DNA of 64,000 bases. Origin: CBDDEC01 sp965226785. GTDB lineage: Bacteria; Chloroflexota; Dehalococcoidia; UBA2979. Made by a program: the position numbers and the translations under genes. Below the pieces are notes generated by a model. The model worked only from the letters and a program-made list of their open reading frames with translations, searched no databases and was not told the DNA's origin. Location: assembly GCA_965226785.1 (NCBI GenBank), contig CBDDEC010000003.1:1-64000 (forward strand), read 5' to 3'. Shown piece by piece: positions 45,015 through 53,902 of the stretch (position 1 is its first letter; each line of letters starts with the position of its first letter).

Positions 45015-46205
45015 GTGTCCGGACCGCTCGAGGGCATTCGCGTGCTCGAGTTCACGCAGCTGATCATGGGGCCGCAGTGCTGCCAGCTGCTGCGCGACCT
45101 GGGCGCCGACGTCATCAAGATCGAGGCACCGACCGCCGGGGATGCCGGGCGACGGTTGCCGGTCACACACGAGACCATCCGGCCGCCGGTCTTCTATGCG
45201 AACAATCGGGGCAAGCGCAGCCTCGCCCTCGACTTCTCGACCGAGGCCGGCCATGACGTCGTCCACGGGTTGATGGCCGAGGCTGATGTGCTCGTCTGCA
45301 CGCTGCGCCCGGGCGCCCTCGACCGCGCCGGATTCGGCTACGAGGCGTGTCGTGAGCTGAATCCGCGGCTGGTGTACGCCGTCGGCACGACCTACGGGCC
45401 CGAGGGGCCGGACAGTACGCGTCCGGGCAACGACATGATGGCGCAGGCTGCGGGCGGCATGGTCTGGAACACCGGCGCGCCCGATGCGCCGCAGGGCGCC
45501 GGCGCGCTCGTCGCCGACACCATGGGCGGGATGACGCTGTTCGGCGGCATCGTGGCGGCGCTCTACGCGCGCGAGCGCACCGGCGAGGGCCAGCGCGTCG
45601 ATGGGTCGCTGCTCGGCGGGCAGATCTGGGCGCAGTCGACCGAGCTGATGGCACACATCCTCGGGGGGCACCGGTACGAACGCGTCGGTCGTACCTACCC
45701 CTGGCTCAGCTCCGTTACGCCGATCGGCATCTACGCGACGAGCGACAACCACATCGCGCTGACCGGCCCCAGCCGCGTCTGGCCCGAGTTCTGGCGCGCC
45801 TTCGGTCGCGAGGACCTCGCCGATGACCCGGCGCAGCTCGACGGCCTCGCGCGCTTCGCCCGCAATGACGAGTTCGTCGAGGCGCTGCGTGACGCGCTCG
45901 GGCGCAGGACGACCGAGCAGGTGGTGGCGCTGCTCGAGCAGCTGGGCGCGATCTGGGCGCCGGTGCGCAGCTACGACGAAGTCGTGTCGGACCCGCAGGT
46001 GCTGGCGAGCGGCTACCTGCGCCGCATCGACCATCCGGAGTACGGCGAGATCGTGAGCATGGGCATGCCGCTCCGCTTCAGCGGAGGCGTGCCCGAGCCC
46101 GCCGACCGGGCGCCGAACCTCGGCGAAGACACCGAACTGGTCCTTAAGGAGGCGGGCTACAGCTGGACGCGAATCGACGAACTTCGTGATCATGGTGCCA
46201 TCTAG
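45015..46205 (+). CDS. Class III (CaiB/BaiF) CoA-transferase
   Basis: 396 residues: LEGIRVLEFTQLIMGPQCCQ, LGADVIKIEAP, GKRSLALDF, PGNDMMAQAAGGMVW and catalytic Asp168 in ALVADTMGGMTL. The later TGEGQRVDGSLL motif is intact. GTG at 45015 is chosen, with GGAGG 5 bases upstream; an in-frame ATG at 44997 is also possible. It faces the AMACR-like gene tail to tail with a 61-base gap. Substrates unknown. Confidence 0.88.
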   Translation: MSGPLEGIRVLEFTQLIMGPQCCQLLRDLGADVIKIEAPTAGDAGRRLPVTHETIRPPVFYANNRGKRSLALDFSTEAGHDVVHGLMAEADVLVCTLRPGALDRAGFGYEACRELNPRLVYAVGTTYGPEGPDSTRPGNDMMAQAAGGMVWNTGAPDAPQGAGALVADTMGGMTLFGGIVAALYARERTGEGQRVDGSLLGGQIWAQSTELMAHILGGHRYERVGRTYPWLSSVTPIGIYATSDNHIALTGPSRVWPEFWRAFGREDLADDPAQLDGLARFARNDEFVEALRDALGRRTTEQVVALLEQLGAIWAPVRSYDEVVSDPQVLASGYLRRIDHPEYGEIVSMGMPLRFSGGVPEPADRAPNLGEDTELVLKEAGYSWTRIDELRDHGAI

Positions 46206-46266
46206 CACGGGGGCGCCCGGAGGCGATGGCGCAGGTGATGATAGCGCCGCGGACGCAGCGCGGGCG

Positions 46267-47466
46267 TCAGCCGACCGTCCCCGCCTCGCGCAGGCGGTCG
46301 ATCCTTGCGGTCTCGTATCCGAGGCCCAGCAGGATCGCCTCTGAGTCGCCATCCTCGGCCGCAGTTTTGCCCGGCGAGCCAGGCGTTTCGCTGAGCTTCG
46401 GTCCCACGCCGATGCGCAGCTCCGGGCCGTCCGAGGTTTCGCGCCATCCGACGGTGCCGCGCGCCGTGTTGTGCTCATGCTCCGCGACCTCGGCGGGGGC
46501 AAGGACGGGCGAGACGCAAACATCGTGCGGTTCGAGGGCATCGACCCACTCGTCACGTGGCCGCGATGCGAAGCGCGCGACCAGCGCCGCCCGCAGTTCG
46601 GCGTGCCGCGCCTCCTCGAACTGCGCGTCGAGGAATTGCTCGAGGTCCATGCCGCGGCAGAGGTTGGCGAAGAAGTGTGGTTCGAGGCAGGCAACGGCGA
46701 TCCAGCGCTCGTCCGAGCAGCGATAGGTGTCGTAGTAGGGCACGCCACCGTTCAGCAGGTTGGTACGGTCCTCGACGGTCGTGCCGTTGGCGATCGGGTC
46801 GTGCAACACGGTTGTCAGCAACGACAACACGCCGTCGCTCATGGCCATGTCGATGTGCTGACCGCGGCCAGTGCGGTCGCGAGCAAGCAGCGCGAGGCAG
46901 ATCGCGAGGCAGGTGTACAGCCCGCCTCCGGCGAAGTCCGCGATGATATTGAGCGGAATCGTCGAGCGGCCGTCCGGTCCGGCGAACAGCCCAAGCGCTC
47001 CGCCGACGGCGATGTAGTTCAGGTCGTGGCCGGGACGGTCGCGGTACGGCCCGGTCTGCCCGTAGCCGGTGAGCGAGGCGTAGACGAGCCGCGGGTTCAG
47101 CGCCGACAGCTCCTCGTACCCCACGCCGAGGCGATCGCAGACGCCAGGGCGGAAGGACTCCAGGAAGACGTCCGCCTCGGCGGCGAGCGCGCGCGCGATA
47201 GCCCGTCCTTCCTTGTGCTTGAGGTTGAGCGCGATCGAGCGCGAACCTCGATGCGTCGCTGTGCGCCGCAACGCCCCGCTCAGCCGCGCCTCGTTCCCGT
47301 CCGGTTGGCGGCGATCGGTCGACGCGCTGTCAGCCGAGGTGGCGCGCGCCCCGGGCGTGGGCCGGATTCTGACTACCTCCGCGCCGAAGTCCGCGAGGAT
47401 CATCGACGCGAACGCGCCGATTCCGGATACGTCGACGACCTTGGTGCCATCGAGGGCGGTCACCAT
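46267..47466 (-). CDS. Alpha-methylacyl-CoA racemase-like protein (CaiB/BaiF family)
   Basis: 399 residues. The racemase signature PGHDLNYIAVGGALGLF provides the His base (about 147) and NIIADFAGGGLYTCL the Asp base (about 177), as in AMACR and mycobacterial MCR. Such enzymes invert the 2-methyl centre of branched acyl-CoAs so that acyl-CoA dehydrogenases can use them. An insertion of about 30 residues near 38-70 (after IRPTPGA) is unusual. The start at 47466 fits the family N-terminus; the open frame runs to 47538. Functionally it would fit the dehydrogenase/hydratase operon at 57.6-62.7 kb. Confidence 0.82.
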   Translation of the reverse strand: MVTALDGTKVVDVSGIGAFASMILADFGAEVVRIRPTPGARATSADSASTDRRQPDGNEARLSGALRRTATHRGSRSIALNLKHKEGRAIARALAAEADVFLESFRPGVCDRLGVGYEELSALNPRLVYASLTGYGQTGPYRDRPGHDLNYIAVGGALGLFAGPDGRSTIPLNIIADFAGGGLYTCLAICLALLARDRTGRGQHIDMAMSDGVLSLLTTVLHDPIANGTTVEDRTNLLNGGVPYYDTYRCSDERWIAVACLEPHFFANLCRGMDLEQFLDAQFEEARHAELRAALVARFASRPRDEWVDALEPHDVCVSPVLAPAEVAEHEHNTARGTVGWRETSDGPELRIGVGPKLSETPGSPGKTAAEDGDSEAILLGLGYETARIDRLREAGTVG

Positions 47467-47820
47467 GACTGACTCCAATCGCTGGCCGGGCTCCGGCCGT
47501 TCCTTGGCCACGTTGAGCCTCCAGCCGCGGCCCGCCATGTTACAACTCGCGCAAGGCGCGCGATCTGTCAGTACGACTCCAGGCCGTCCACGACGAGGCG
47601 TTGGCGGCCTGGGCCACCGATGTCACAGATCGAGGAAGCACCCACCCCGCTTCATCGAGGGGTCTAGCCGTCAACCTGCACCCCCGCCCGGGGTCGCTAC
47701 GCGTGAGGGTGGAGGCGTAGAGGCAGGTGGTAGCTGTCAGTCGGGTCCCGGAACTGCAAACTCGCCTTGGGCCGGTTCGCTTCAGATTGCGTCGCATAGC
47801 ATGCCGCTGGAGGTGCCGCA
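47467..47820. other. Non-coding spacer with one interspersed repeat copy
   Basis: No gene recognised. It contains the third copy of the GC-rich repeat (47674-47717) described at 44836-44940. The last 20 bases hold the ribosome site (CTGGAGG) of the next gene. Confidence 0.4.
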
Positions 47821-48126
47821 GTGCTCTACGAAGTTCGCGATTATTGCTACCGCCGCGATGTGTGGGACGAGTACAAGGCATGGGTAGTCGCGGATGCCCT
47901 TCCTTACCTCAGGGCAAACCTCGACCTTGTGGGCTTCTGGCTCGACTCCGGGATCGAAACCCTGATCAGCGGAACTGACCCGGACATATCGAAACACGGC
48001 TCCGCCAACGTGCATTGGATCATCCGCTGGCAGGACAGAGAAGCGCGAGACAGGGAGTACACCCGGGTGATGCAGACCCCGGAGTGGCGCGACATCGTGA
48101 GCCGCCACCCGGATACGGATGGCTAA
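47821..48126 (+). CDS. NIPSNAP-like small protein
   Basis: 101 residues from a GTG preceded by TGGAGG: MLYEVRDYCYRRDVWDEYKA, then LVGFWLDSGIE and SANVHWIIRWQDREARDREY. The (L)YEVRDY start and the Gly-phe strand followed by a W-rich strand and a C-terminal helix fit the dimeric alpha/beta-barrel NIPSNAP domain. Function in bacteria is unclear; relatives are often next to catabolic genes. Monocistronic here as far as visible. Confidence 0.65.
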   Translation: MLYEVRDYCYRRDVWDEYKAWVVADALPYLRANLDLVGFWLDSGIETLISGTDPDISKHGSANVHWIIRWQDREARDREYTRVMQTPEWRDIVSRHPDTDG

Positions 48127-48145
48127 CTGCAGAGAACCTCTCGGT

Positions 48146-48283
48146 TCATGGAATACCCACATCGCGCGCCTTGTTGACCACCGCCGTCGCTTGCTCAAGG
48201 TCGCAGCGCCCGCCGAAGTTGCTCGTGCCGAGTCCGACGACCGAAACCCGCAGTCCTGAGCGCCCAAGGTTTCGATACTCCAC
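48146..48283 (-). pseudogene. Aldo/keto reductase N-terminal fragment
   Basis: From GTG at 48283 the frame reads EYRNLGRSGLRVSVVGLGTS, then NFGGRCDLEQATAVVNKARD, followed at 45 residues by a stop. It is the first strand and helix of an aldo/keto reductase. The Asp-Tyr-Lys-His tetrad is absent. A relic. Confidence 0.6.
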
Positions 48284-48505
48284 GTCTCATTCCTCTCGGA
48301 CTCCGGCCCGCCAGAGCCGCATCGCCCATGCTTTACTCCGAGCACGGAGCATAGCGAGGCCGCGAGCGCAGTACCGCGCAGCCTTCCCTGCATACCCAGG
48401 GCCCAGCACCGCTGGCTTCACGAAGTGGGGACCGAGCTCGGCGGCGTGCTCTGCCGCGCGGTCGCTCGTAAGCCACGAGCAGCAGGTCGCCGTACAATCC
48501 CGCGC

Positions 48506-49825
48506 ATGGCGCTACACACGGACGTAGACACGATGGTTGCACGACGGGACCGGCTGCTTGGCGTCGGGACTGCGCTCTTCTACCAGCACCCAGTGCATAT
48601 CGTGCGGGGGGAGGGGGTGTGGCTCTACGACGCCGACGGCGACCGCTACCTCGACGTGTACAACAACGTCCCCTGTGTCGGTCACGCACACCCGCACGTC
48701 GTCGGTGCGATGCAACGCCAGGCCGCGCTGTTAAACGTCCACAGCCGCTACCTCCACGACGGCATTCTCGACTACGCCGAGCGGCTCGCCGGCCTGCACG
48801 CGCCGGCGCTGACGACCACCGTCTTCTCCTGCACAGGCACCGAGGCCAACGAGGTGGCGCTGATGATGGCGCGCGCCGCGACCAGCGGTCGAGGCATCAT
48901 CACCACCGATGCCGCCTACCACGGCAACAGCGCCGAGGTGCGCAAGCTCTCGCGCCTCGGAGACCGTGCGGCGCGCGAGTTGCCCCTGGACCCTGAGGTG
49001 CGCTCGATCCCCGTCCCGCAGCGCTACCGTCCCGTCGAGGAAGGGTTGACTGATGGCGAGCTCAGCGATCGCTACGTCGCACTGCTGCGTGATGAGATCG
49101 CCGGCTTCACTCGCGAGGGGATCGCGCTGGCGGGCCTGATGCTTTGCCCGCTACTGGCGAACGAGGGGTTGCCGGACGTTCCGGTCGACTTCCTGGCGCG
49201 AGCCTCCCAGGTGGTGCGCGAGGCCGGGGGTGTGGTCATCTGTGATGAGGTACAGGCCGGGTTCGGTCGCAGTGGTCGCTGGTGGGGCTACGAGGCGCAG
49301 GGCTTCGAGCCGGACATCGTGACCATGGGCAAGCCGATGGGCGGAGGGCTTCCCCTGTCCGGCACGATCGCGAGCGCCGACCTCGTCAACGCCTTCCGGC
49401 GGGAGACACGCTACTTCAACACCTTCGCGTCCAGTCCGCTGCAAGCGGCCGTCGGGATGGCGGTCGTCGACGTGATCGAGCAGGAGGATCTGCTAACGCG
49501 CGTAGGCGCCGTCGGCGAGTACCTCCGTGGCCAGCTGCGGGGGCTGCGCGCCGAGATCGACTCGATCGGAGATGTGCGCGGGCACGGCACCTTTGTCGGC
49601 GTCGAGTGGGTGAGCGACCGTGGGGCGAAGACCCCCGATACAGCTGGGGCTGACCGGTTCGTGAACGGGATGCGGGAGCGCGGCGTGCTCATGGGGAAGG
49701 CGGGAGCGCACGGGAACGTGCTGAAGGTGCGACCGCCCCTGGTGTTTGAGCGTGAGCACGCCGAGGTGTTCCTGGAGGCGTTCCGCGAGACCGCGCGGGC
49801 AGTCGATGCCGCGGGCCCCGAGTAA
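48506..49825 (+). CDS. Class III aminotransferase-fold protein, AGXT2/phospho-lyase-like
   Basis: 439 residues: LYDADGDRYLDVYNNVPCVG near the N-terminus, FSCTGTEANEVALMMARAAT, TTDAAYHGNS, VVICDEVQAGFGRSGRWWGY and the catalytic Lys276 in TMGKPMGGGLPLSG. YNNVPCVGHAHPHVV is typical of the subgroup that includes AGXT2L1/2 (ethanolamine-phosphate and 5-phosphohydroxylysine phospho-lyases). Its stop overlaps the start of an APH-type kinase gene by 20 bases, and kinase plus phospho-lyase is the known pairing for hydroxylysine and ethanolamine breakdown. A simple transaminase role is not excluded. Confidence 0.85.
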   Translation: MALHTDVDTMVARRDRLLGVGTALFYQHPVHIVRGEGVWLYDADGDRYLDVYNNVPCVGHAHPHVVGAMQRQAALLNVHSRYLHDGILDYAERLAGLHAPALTTTVFSCTGTEANEVALMMARAATSGRGIITTDAAYHGNSAEVRKLSRLGDRAARELPLDPEVRSIPVPQRYRPVEEGLTDGELSDRYVALLRDEIAGFTREGIALAGLMLCPLLANEGLPDVPVDFLARASQVVREAGGVVICDEVQAGFGRSGRWWGYEAQGFEPDIVTMGKPMGGGLPLSGTIASADLVNAFRRETRYFNTFASSPLQAAVGMAVVDVIEQEDLLTRVGAVGEYLRGQLRGLRAEIDSIGDVRGHGTFVGVEWVSDRGAKTPDTAGADRFVNGMRERGVLMGKAGAHGNVLKVRPPLVFEREHAEVFLEAFRETARAVDAAGPE

Positions 49826-50810
49826 CGGAGAGGCGCTGCTGCCGATCGCCCGGCGGGCCCTTACGCACTGGGACCTGGAGGAGCGGGAGCTGCGCCTGAT
49901 CTCGCTCAGCGAGAATGCCGTCTTCCGTCTCGACGCCTCGGACGGTGGGACCTACATCATCCGCATCCACCGCCCGGGCTACAGCTCGCTTAAGGCGCTC
50001 GAGTCAGAGCTGACCTGGACCGCGGCGCTCGGCGAGGCCGGGCTGGACGTGCCCGAGGCCGTACACACGCGTCGGGGCGAAGGTTACGCGACGGTGTCGC
50101 TGGACGATGGCTCGAGGCGTCATGTGGGGGTGGTGCGCTGGATCGAAGGCACGCTGCTCTCCGCGATCCTCGATCGGGAGGATGGCCTCGAAGCGATCGC
50201 CGGTCACTACCGGCGCCTCGGTGGGCTCGCTGCGCGCATCCACCAGCAGGCGAGCGGCTGGAACCCGTCGCCCGGCTTCGTGCGTCGGGCGTGGGACGCC
50301 GACGGGCTGATGGGCCGCGACCCGCTGTGGGGCCGCTTCTGGGAGCTCCCCCAGATCGACCGATCGACCCAGGACCTCCTCGTACGTGTCCGCGACGGTC
50401 TCCACTCAGCGCTCCGCGAGTACGGCACTGACCGGCGGATCTTCAGCCTGATCCATGCCGATCTCCACGCTGACAATGTGCTGGTCTCCGGCGAGCGGAT
50501 GCATGTGATTGACTTCGACGACGCGGGCTTCGGATGGCACATGTACGAGCTGGCTATCACGCTCTTCGGCGCCCAACGCCCGGATCTCCCGACGCTCGTC
50601 GACGCCGTCGCCGGTGGCTATCGCGAGGTGCGTCCCCTGTCCGACGCTGACCTCGAACGCCTGCCGCAGTTCTTGCTGATCCGCGCGCTCGCGTTGCTCG
50701 GGTGGATGCACGGGCGGCCTGAGCTGGGCCTCGAGGCACGTATCGGTCCGCTGCTCGAGTATGCGACGGCCCGGGCCGAGGCATTCCTCTCGGGACGGCT
50801 TGAGTTCTGA
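49806..50810 (+). CDS. APH-family kinase (hydroxylysine kinase/homoserine kinase-like)
   Basis: 334 residues from the ATG at 49806, inside the 3' end of the aminotransferase-like gene, so translation is coupled. The kinase fold shows AVFRLDASDGGTYIIRIHRP (N-lobe, Lys replaced by Arg), LIHADLHADNVLVSGERMHV with the catalytic Asp, and VIDFDDAGFGWHMYELA with the metal Asp. Relatives phosphorylate small amines and amino alcohols (hydroxylysine, choline, homoserine), not only antibiotics. Product may be the substrate of the gene upstream. Confidence 0.85.
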   Translation: MPRAPSNGEALLPIARRALTHWDLEERELRLISLSENAVFRLDASDGGTYIIRIHRPGYSSLKALESELTWTAALGEAGLDVPEAVHTRRGEGYATVSLDDGSRRHVGVVRWIEGTLLSAILDREDGLEAIAGHYRRLGGLAARIHQQASGWNPSPGFVRRAWDADGLMGRDPLWGRFWELPQIDRSTQDLLVRVRDGLHSALREYGTDRRIFSLIHADLHADNVLVSGERMHVIDFDDAGFGWHMYELAITLFGAQRPDLPTLVDAVAGGYREVRPLSDADLERLPQFLLIRALALLGWMHGRPELGLEARIGPLLEYATARAEAFLSGRLEF

Positions 50811-51072
50811 GATCGTTGCCGAGGGCTGCCAAGCCTTCGTCGTCGCGCAAGTTCACCCCTGTTGAACCCGAGCAAGCAGTGCGCAGCTCCTAGCGAGCTG
50901 CGCGCGCGTGCCAACGCCGCAGAGAGCGTCGTCGTCGACCTCGCCGACTGGGCCTCCGTCGCTACGCTGGCGCTGGGGCTCCGTCAGATCTCAGACCACG
51001 GATCCTGTGGGGCGCGAATATTCCATCCGACCAGTGCTGACACCCGTTCTGACAGTGCCGATGTCGTCGGAC

Positions 51073-51108
51073 GCGATGATCGACGGCTTATGAGTCCGTT
51101 GATCATCG
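51073..51108 (+). repeat. Dispersed 36-bp repeat, copy 2
   Basis: Same sequence as 25524-25559 with one C/T difference (GCGATGATCGACGG here, GCGATGACCGACGG there). Flanks do not match. Non-coding in both places. Confidence 0.7.
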
Positions 51109-51291
51109 AAGGGTCAGAGGGTCGCTTCAGGTACCGAGAACAAGCGGCTGACGGTGTGCGGATGAATATTGCCGCTCCACGGGCATCCTTGAAGGGACTC
51201 ATGCCTCAAACACATGCAAGGTCGTCTGGAGCGGGAGAAGGGACATCTTTTGGTCAGACGTCAAGCCGCCAGCTCGTGATCGAGGGGTCTT

Positions 51292-51398
51292 GCCCGTGTC
51301 AATGCCCATCTCTTCGAGCATATTGATGACATCTTCGGTCGGTGCCATCCTGGTCGCACGGCCGTTGCCGCAGTAGGACAGCCGCCGATGCCACCGAT
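51292..51398 (-). pseudogene. Copied internal fragment of the HMG-CoA-lyase-like gene
   Basis: These 107 bases match 57909-58016 inside the lyase-like gene, except for one substitution and one deleted base. They encode part of GGIGGC to MLEEMGIDTG in the minus orientation. The rest of the gene is absent. A small, recent ectopic copy. Confidence 0.85.
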
Positions 51399-51547
51399 TG
51401 CCCCAGAAGTTGAAGCGCGGTGCTGGATGAACCAGCCCAGTTCACTCGACTGACCCGCGGAAGTCGCACCCAGATGTCGTGACGAAGCGGTGGCAGTTCA
51501 TGCGTCACCCGCTCGACAGGAACGGCTGCGAGTAGAACTCACTGCGA

Positions 51548-52471
51548 TCATCCTTCGTCGTTCGGCATGAACGGGTTGCTCAGCAGCGACCCAAGCGAGC
51601 GTGGGAAGACCTCAAACATCTCATCCGCCGTCCAGCTGTCACCGCGAGCGAACGCTCGAGCCTCGATCACCGGCTGGGTGTAGAGACCCACCTCACGACC
51701 CCCGATCGCGAAGTCGCGACCGTTGACGTTCTGTGCTTCGTCCGATGCCAAGTAGACAATCAGCTGGCCAATTGAGTTGGGGTCCATAGCCGCCGTTTCC
51801 TCGGCGCTACCACGAGATTCACCGCGCGCCTCGGCCGCCTGGCGCGCAGTCTCCATCTCGGGCGACAGTGTGAGGCGGGTTGCCGCCCCCGGGCGGATCG
51901 CATTGCAGGTCACGCCGTATCGCCCGAGGTCACGCGCGACAGTCCGGGTGATCCCGATGATGCCCTCTTTCGCTGCCGAGTAGTTCGTCTGCCCGGCGTT
52001 CCCGAGCCCCGAGCTGGAGCTCGTATTGATGATCCGGCCCGCACGCTGCTGTCGCATGACCACGGAGGCGTGCTTGATCATGTTGAAGGTTCCCGTGAGG
52101 TGCACCGCAATTACGATGTCCCACTCTTCCTTCGTCATGTTGAACACCATGCGGTCGCGCAGGATGCCCGCGTTGTTGACGAGGATATCGAGGCCGCCAA
52201 ACTCGGCGAGTGCCTGCTTGACCATCTCGGCACAGGCGTTGAAGTCGGAGACATCCGAGTAGTTCGCCACCGCGCGACCACCGCTGGCCACGATCTCTTC
52301 TACGATCTCCTGCGCCGGAGCTTGGTCGGCCCCCTCACCACCGGTCGATCCGCCGAGGTCGTTGACGACGACCGCCGCGCCTTCGGCCGCCAGCGCCAGC
52401 GCTTCGCCGCGGCCTATGCCTCGGCCCGCCCCAGTGACGATCGCGGTCTTGCCATCCAGTCGAGCTGCCAT
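51548..52471 (-). CDS. Short-chain dehydrogenase, HSD17B4-like (3-hydroxyacyl-CoA type)
   Basis: 307 residues: TAIVTGAGRGIGRGEALALA near residue 8, VVVNDLGGS with an Asp-containing second strand, NNAGILRDRMVFNMTKEEWD, IINTSSSSGLG (Ser) and TNYSAAKEGIIGITR (Tyr-Lys). The NDLGGS and LRDRMVFNM features are those of the dehydrogenase part of peroxisomal multifunctional enzyme type 2 and bacterial relatives, which oxidise 3-hydroxyacyl-CoA. A C-terminal extension of about 45 residues follows (ARGDSWTADEMFEVFPRSLG). Start at 52471 follows GGAGGAGG. It could complete the cycle started by the MaoC pair at 58.9-59.9 kb. Confidence 0.88.
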   Translation of the reverse strand: MAARLDGKTAIVTGAGRGIGRGEALALAAEGAAVVVNDLGGSTGGEGADQAPAQEIVEEIVASGGRAVANYSDVSDFNACAEMVKQALAEFGGLDILVNNAGILRDRMVFNMTKEEWDIVIAVHLTGTFNMIKHASVVMRQQRAGRIINTSSSSGLGNAGQTNYSAAKEGIIGITRTVARDLGRYGVTCNAIRPGAATRLTLSPEMETARQAAEARGESRGSAEETAAMDPNSIGQLIVYLASDEAQNVNGRDFAIGGREVGLYTQPVIEARAFARGDSWTADEMFEVFPRSLGSLLSNPFMPNDEG

Positions 52472-52799
52472 GTTCGAGCCCTCCTCCGCTGGCGCGCGCC
52501 TCGAACGCTCGGCGGGGTTGAGGCTCGGCGCGCTACTTGGCTGCCTCCCCTCTATATCATTCCCATCGTTCACGGTGCCACATTGGTTGATGACGTTCGG
52601 CAAGTGCCGTCAGCATTCTTCCGGCTGGTGGCCAGCCACGTTCATAGTGGGAGCCGACGACTTCCTCGCCGTTTAGGCGGGCCGAACCGCGCGGTGTCGA
52701 GTGCCTCCTGGCCGCGCCATCATCCACTCAGCCTCGTAGGATGCGCACCACCTTGGCAAGGTACGCGGCGAACGAGCCGCGTGAGGGGGAGCGAACCCA

Positions 52800-52955
52800 T
52801 TGCAGCACTACCGGGTCGTCGACCTGACCGACAACGAGAGCATGATCGCGGGGATGGTCCTTGCGGACCTTGGCGCGGACGTGATCGCGGTCGAACCACC
52901 CACGGGCAGTCCGGCTCGGACGCGCGGTCCGTTCGCCGGAGACGAGCCGGGGCCG
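52800..52955 (+). pseudogene. CaiB/BaiF CoA-transferase N-terminal fragment
   Basis: The frame reads YRVVDLTDNESMIAGMVLAD, then LGADVIAVEPP and RTRGPFAGDEPG. The PF-x-x-D-x-P end resembles the first domains of the fused CoA-transferases. It is then joined to a BNR-repeat glycosidase-like sequence. A relic. Confidence 0.6.
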
Positions 52956-53310
52956 ATACATCGCCGCCGTGGGCGGCCTGGGCCCGGCGCCGCAGTCGCA
53001 GCCGGGCCGGCTCTACATCGAGGTCGCGCCTGCGGATTGTTCAGCTCAGACGACGGTGGGGAGAGCTGGGAGCTGAACCGCCCGCTCTGGGGGCATCCGA
53101 CGCGAGGGCTCTGGATGATGGCGGTCACGAGCCTGACCGAGAATGTCCTCGGTGGGGCCCCCGCCGGCGACGACCTGCGGATCGACCCTAGCGATCCCGA
53201 CCACATGGTCGCGGTGGTGCAAAGCGCCGGGCTCTTCGAGACCAACGACGGCGGCGCCTCGTGGGAGACCCGCCAGTGCGTCGGCCGCGCCGACTCGTCT
53301 GACTCGAGCG
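52956..53310 (+). pseudogene. BNR/sortilin-repeat (photosynthesis-stability-factor-like) protein fragment
   Basis: One frame gives AAVGGLGPAPQSQPGRLYIE. After a frame change come GLFSSDDGGESWELNRPLWG, then RIDPSDPDHM and AGLFETNDGGASWE. These SxDGGxSWE repeats are BNR/Asp-box repeats of beta-propeller proteins. Only about two repeats remain and the frame is broken, so it is a relic fused downstream of a CoA-transferase scrap. Confidence 0.6.
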
Positions 53311-53494
53311 GCAGCGCGGGCACATCACATGCAACCCTCCTCTGCATCGTCGGGTGGCGGCGACGCTAACAGGAGATCCGTGGTCTGAGTTCTGACGGAG
53401 CCTACCAGGGAGCCCGCTTGCCGATCCTTTACTCCAGCCCAGAGGGCGGTGGGCTGTGCTTCCTATCTTCCTTGCAATTGGAGGCGCCTCGAGG

Positions 53495-53902
53495 TCAGTC
53501 GAGCCCGAGTGTCCGCTCAGGTGAGATACGGAATACGACGCGCTGCAGCTCGTCCAGACGCTGCGAAAAGCGCTCGAGGTCGTAGTCTTCTGGCAGCGGA
53601 TCGCCCTGATGCTCCCGGATAGCGATGATTGCCTCGTCGCGCGCTCGGCCCTCGAGGATTTCGGCCTCTCCGTACACGATCACCTGCCGGCGTCCGTCGG
53701 GGACGAGCAGCGACACGCGAGCCTGGCGGCGCACGTTCCAGTATTTCGCGCGGTCCTTGGTGACGGAAACGAACGCATGCTCGCCGTCGAACAGATACGT
53801 GACCAGCGAGAGCTGGGGCGAGCCGTCGCGACGGCCCGTGCCGAGCACACCCAACTCGCGCTCGGCAAGATACTCTCGTTGTTGCCGCGACGGATCGGGC
53901 AT
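53495..53902 (-). CDS. PPOX-class flavin/F420-dependent oxidoreductase
   Basis: 135 residues: YLAERELGVLGTGRRDGSPQ, LVTYLFDGEHAFVSVTKDRA, KYWNVRRQARVSLLVPDGRR and VYGEAEILEG. This is the split beta-barrel of the pyridoxamine 5'-phosphate oxidase superfamily, in the group typed as F420-dependent enzymes. The start at 53902 has AGGGAG 6 bases upstream; an ATG two codons earlier is also possible. Reduces or oxidises a small substrate with F420 or FMN; target unknown. Confidence 0.82.
   Translation of the reverse strand: MPDPSRQQREYLAERELGVLGTGRRDGSPQLSLVTYLFDGEHAFVSVTKDRAKYWNVRRQARVSLLVPDGRRQVIVYGEAEILEGRARDEAIIAIREHQGDPLPEDYDLERFSQRLDELQRVVFRISPERTLGLD

Larger units (their letters stand above)
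50811..51547. other. Gene-free stretch with transplanted fragments
   Basis: More than 700 bases with no complete gene. Recognised pieces are the 36-bp repeat at 51073-51108 and a copied fragment of the HMG-CoA-lyase-like gene at 51292-51398. The rest (50811-51072, 51109-51291, 51399-51547) showed no gene or clear hairpin. Confidence 0.5.

Noticed and set aside
44781..46748. 655-codon minus-strand open frame across the CoA-transferase gene
   Set aside because: Composition is Arg/Ala/Pro rich, no family resemblance, and it overlaps two well-supported genes; it is a shadow frame typical of GC-rich DNA.
49806..50810. Aminoglycoside resistance gene
   Set aside because: The APH fold is shared by many metabolic kinases, and coupling to a PLP enzyme argues for a catabolic substrate rather than an antibiotic.
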